This document shows, piece by piece, positions 36,387 to 38,057 of a stretch of 38,057 nt of DNA. Under the pieces are notes generated by a model. It was not told where the DNA came from. It worked only from the letters and a program-made list of their open reading frames with translations, and ran no database searches. Source of the DNA: Patescibacteria group bacterium (GTDB lineage: Bacteria > Patescibacteriota > Minisyncoccia > Minisyncoccales > DG-74-3); the NCBI GenBank assembly GCA_018813025.1, contig JAHJCL010000018.1:1-38057 (forward strand). Reading direction: 5' to 3'. The translations under genes were made by a program, and so were the position numbers. Within the stretch, counting starts at the first letter, position 1. Each line of letters starts with the position of its first letter.

Positions 36387-36518
36387 TTATTTAACGCTTT
36401 GATATAGTTTTAGAATTTTTTTATCTATCTCTTCCAAACTTAAAGGACTCCGACGAATTCGGGATTTTTCTTTGCGAATATGCTTTTTCAAGCTTTTTGG
36501 TAACTTCTTTTTTTTCAT
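36387..36518 (-). CDS. 43-aa basic microprotein MKKKKLPKSLKKHIRKEKSRIRRSPLSLEEIDKKILKLYQSVK
   Basis: Manual translation; 1-nt gap to the downstream Nif3-like gene; absent from the ORF track. Confidence 0.5.
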   Translation of the reverse strand: MKKKKLPKSLKKHIRKEKSRIRRSPLSLEEIDKKILKLYQSVK

Positions 36519-36545
36519 GTAATTTTATTATGCGCTTATCTTATA

Positions 36546-37445
36546 CTAAACTTTGATTTCTTTCAAGGCGCTGATTCTTTCTTCAGTCGGAGGATGAGTC
36601 ATAAAGAGTTTCGATATCCAATTATTAGTCTGTTTATTTTTAAAAGGATTAGAAATATATAAATGAGAAGTAGTATTATTAGCGACTCTCAAAGGAGTTG
36701 GATCATTAGAGATTTTTTCCAGAGCTCTGATTAATCCATCGGGATAACGAGTTAATAGGGCCCCTGAAGCATCAGCTAAAAACTCTCTTTTCCTTGAAAT
36801 TACTAAACGAATTAAAGTAGCGGCAATTGGAGCTAAAATAGCGGCGACTATACCAAAAAGAAAAAGAATTGATGCTCCCGAACCTCTGTCTCTTTTTCTA
36901 CCACCTCCCCAATAACTTATTCTTAAAAAGAAATTGGATATCATGGAAACAATCCCGACTAAAACCACTATCATAGTACTTAAAAGCATGTCCTTATTTC
37001 CAATATGTGATAGCTCATGGGCTATCACTCCTTCTAATTCTGTTCTGTCTAATTTTTCTAAAAGTCCTCTGGTCACTGCTATTACTGCGTGTTTTGCGTC
37101 TCTACCGGTAGCGAAAGCATTGGGTTGAGATTCTTCAATAATGTAAATTTTTGGAATAGGCAGACCGGCTGTTATTGAAAGATTTTCAACAACCCTATAA
37201 AGTTCCGGATTGTCTGCTTTCTCAATAAGTCTGGCCTTAACCATTGTTAAAACAATTTTATCGGAATACCAATAACTGACAAAATTCATTAAAATGCTGA
37301 AAATTACAGCTATCCATAAAATAACTGGACTATCCAATAAATAACTAAAAAACCAACCAAGAGCTATTATGAAAAGCAAAAAAAGGGTAACAAATAACCA
37401 AGTTTTTTTTATATTAGAATCTGCTTGGGTGTAAAGAGTAGACAT
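36546..37445 (-). CDS. htpX: HtpX-type M48 membrane protease
   Basis: GVIAHELSHIGNKDML; PNAFATGRDAKHAVIAVTRGLL; FLADASGALLTRYPDGLI; THPPTEERISAL. Confidence 0.95.
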   Translation of the reverse strand: MSTLYTQADSNIKKTWLFVTLFLLFIIALGWFFSYLLDSPVILWIAVIFSILMNFVSYWYSDKIVLTMVKARLIEKADNPELYRVVENLSITAGLPIPKIYIIEESQPNAFATGRDAKHAVIAVTRGLLEKLDRTELEGVIAHELSHIGNKDMLLSTMIVVLVGIVSMISNFFLRISYWGGGRKRDRGSGASILFLFGIVAAILAPIAATLIRLVISRKREFLADASGALLTRYPDGLIRALEKISNDPTPLRVANNTTSHLYISNPFKNKQTNNWISKLFMTHPPTEERISALKEIKV

Positions 37446-37538
37446 TTTAATGATTAGTAATTAATTACTAATATCTAAATAAACCGGAATTTTCAAATTC
37501 CAATTACTAAAATAATTAGGAATTATATCAATTATAAT

Positions 37539-38057
37539 TTAGAACTTAACTTGCGGAGTTTCTCTTTCAGTGGCAACGGATACTTCAAACATTTCCATCT
37601 TCTTAAAATTAAACAGATTAGCAATTAAACTATTGGGGAAACTTTCGATTTTGATATTGAGGTCTCGAACATTACCATTGTAAAACCTCCGAGCTGCTTG
37701 AATTTTATCTTCAGTGTCTCTTAACTCTTTCTGTAATTCCAAAAAATTCATTGAAGCTTTTAGTTCAGGGTAATTTTCACTAACAGCAAAAAGAGTTTTA
37801 AGCGTGCTTGATAAAGCATTTTCTGCTTCCAATTTTTCTTTAGGATTTTGAGCTCCCATTGCTCTACTTCTGGCTTCAGAAACTTTTTCAAAAACACCGC
37901 TCTCGTGCTGCATGTATCCCTTAACAGTTTCAACTAAATTAGGGATTAAGTTATAACGGCGTTTTAACTGGACATCAATATCTGCCCAAGCTTCTTTAGC
38001 TCTGTTGCGTAAAGAAATAAATCCATTAAAAATAGCGACTACCCAAATGATTAAGAC
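37539..38057 (-). CDS. lemA: LemA family protein, 5' end beyond the window
   Basis: Open frame continues upstream of the track Met as LIIWVVAIFNGFISLRNRAKEAWADIDVQLKRRYNLIPNLVETVKGYMQHE; adjacent to htpX. Confidence 0.92.
   Translation of the reverse strand, partial: VLIIWVVAIFNGFISLRNRAKEAWADIDVQLKRRYNLIPNLVETVKGYMQHESGVFEKVSEARSRAMGAQNPKEKLEAENALSSTLKTLFAVSENYPELKASMNFLELQKELRDTEDKIQAARRFYNGNVRDLNIKIESFPNSLIANLFNFKKMEMFEVSVATERETPQVKF

Noticed and set aside
1-38057. CRISPR array, rRNA operon, prophage or transposase
   Set aside because: No regularly spaced direct repeats, rRNA signatures, integrase or transposase ORFs were recognised.

Overview
This is a compact, AT-rich, mostly housekeeping window. 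Its gene content (archaeal-type mevalonate genes, Elp3, EndoQ-like PHP protein, single-chain GlyRS, many unsplit operons) suggests a CPR/Patescibacteria-type bacterium, but that assignment is inference. Core genes include glmS, leuS, metG, glyS, ileS, argS, recO, smpB-ssrA, infC-rpmI-rplT, polX, greA, htpX and lemA. The main accessory locus lies between ileS and argS (about 18.8-21.1 kb). It holds a retron-like reverse transcriptase whose motif C reads YVDG instead of YxDD. The RT is preceded by a promoter-like sequence and a ~132-nt segment rich in inverted repeats and bounded by GGGACC/GGTCCC. Next to it are a convergent PD-(D/E)XK-like nuclease and two microproteins missing from the ORF track. 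Other points of interest: a divergent Elp3/Trm9-like pair whose start codons abut as CATATG; stop codons of smpB and the Trm9-like gene lying inside tmRNA and tRNA-Arg; an unidentified ~130-nt structured ncRNA with its own promoter and terminator at 32.9-33.06 kb; an infC gene that appears to need a non-canonical start codon; and a mevalonate kinase/decarboxylase/isopentenyl phosphate kinase cluster. All calls come from reading sequence and motifs by eye; no database search or folding program was run.
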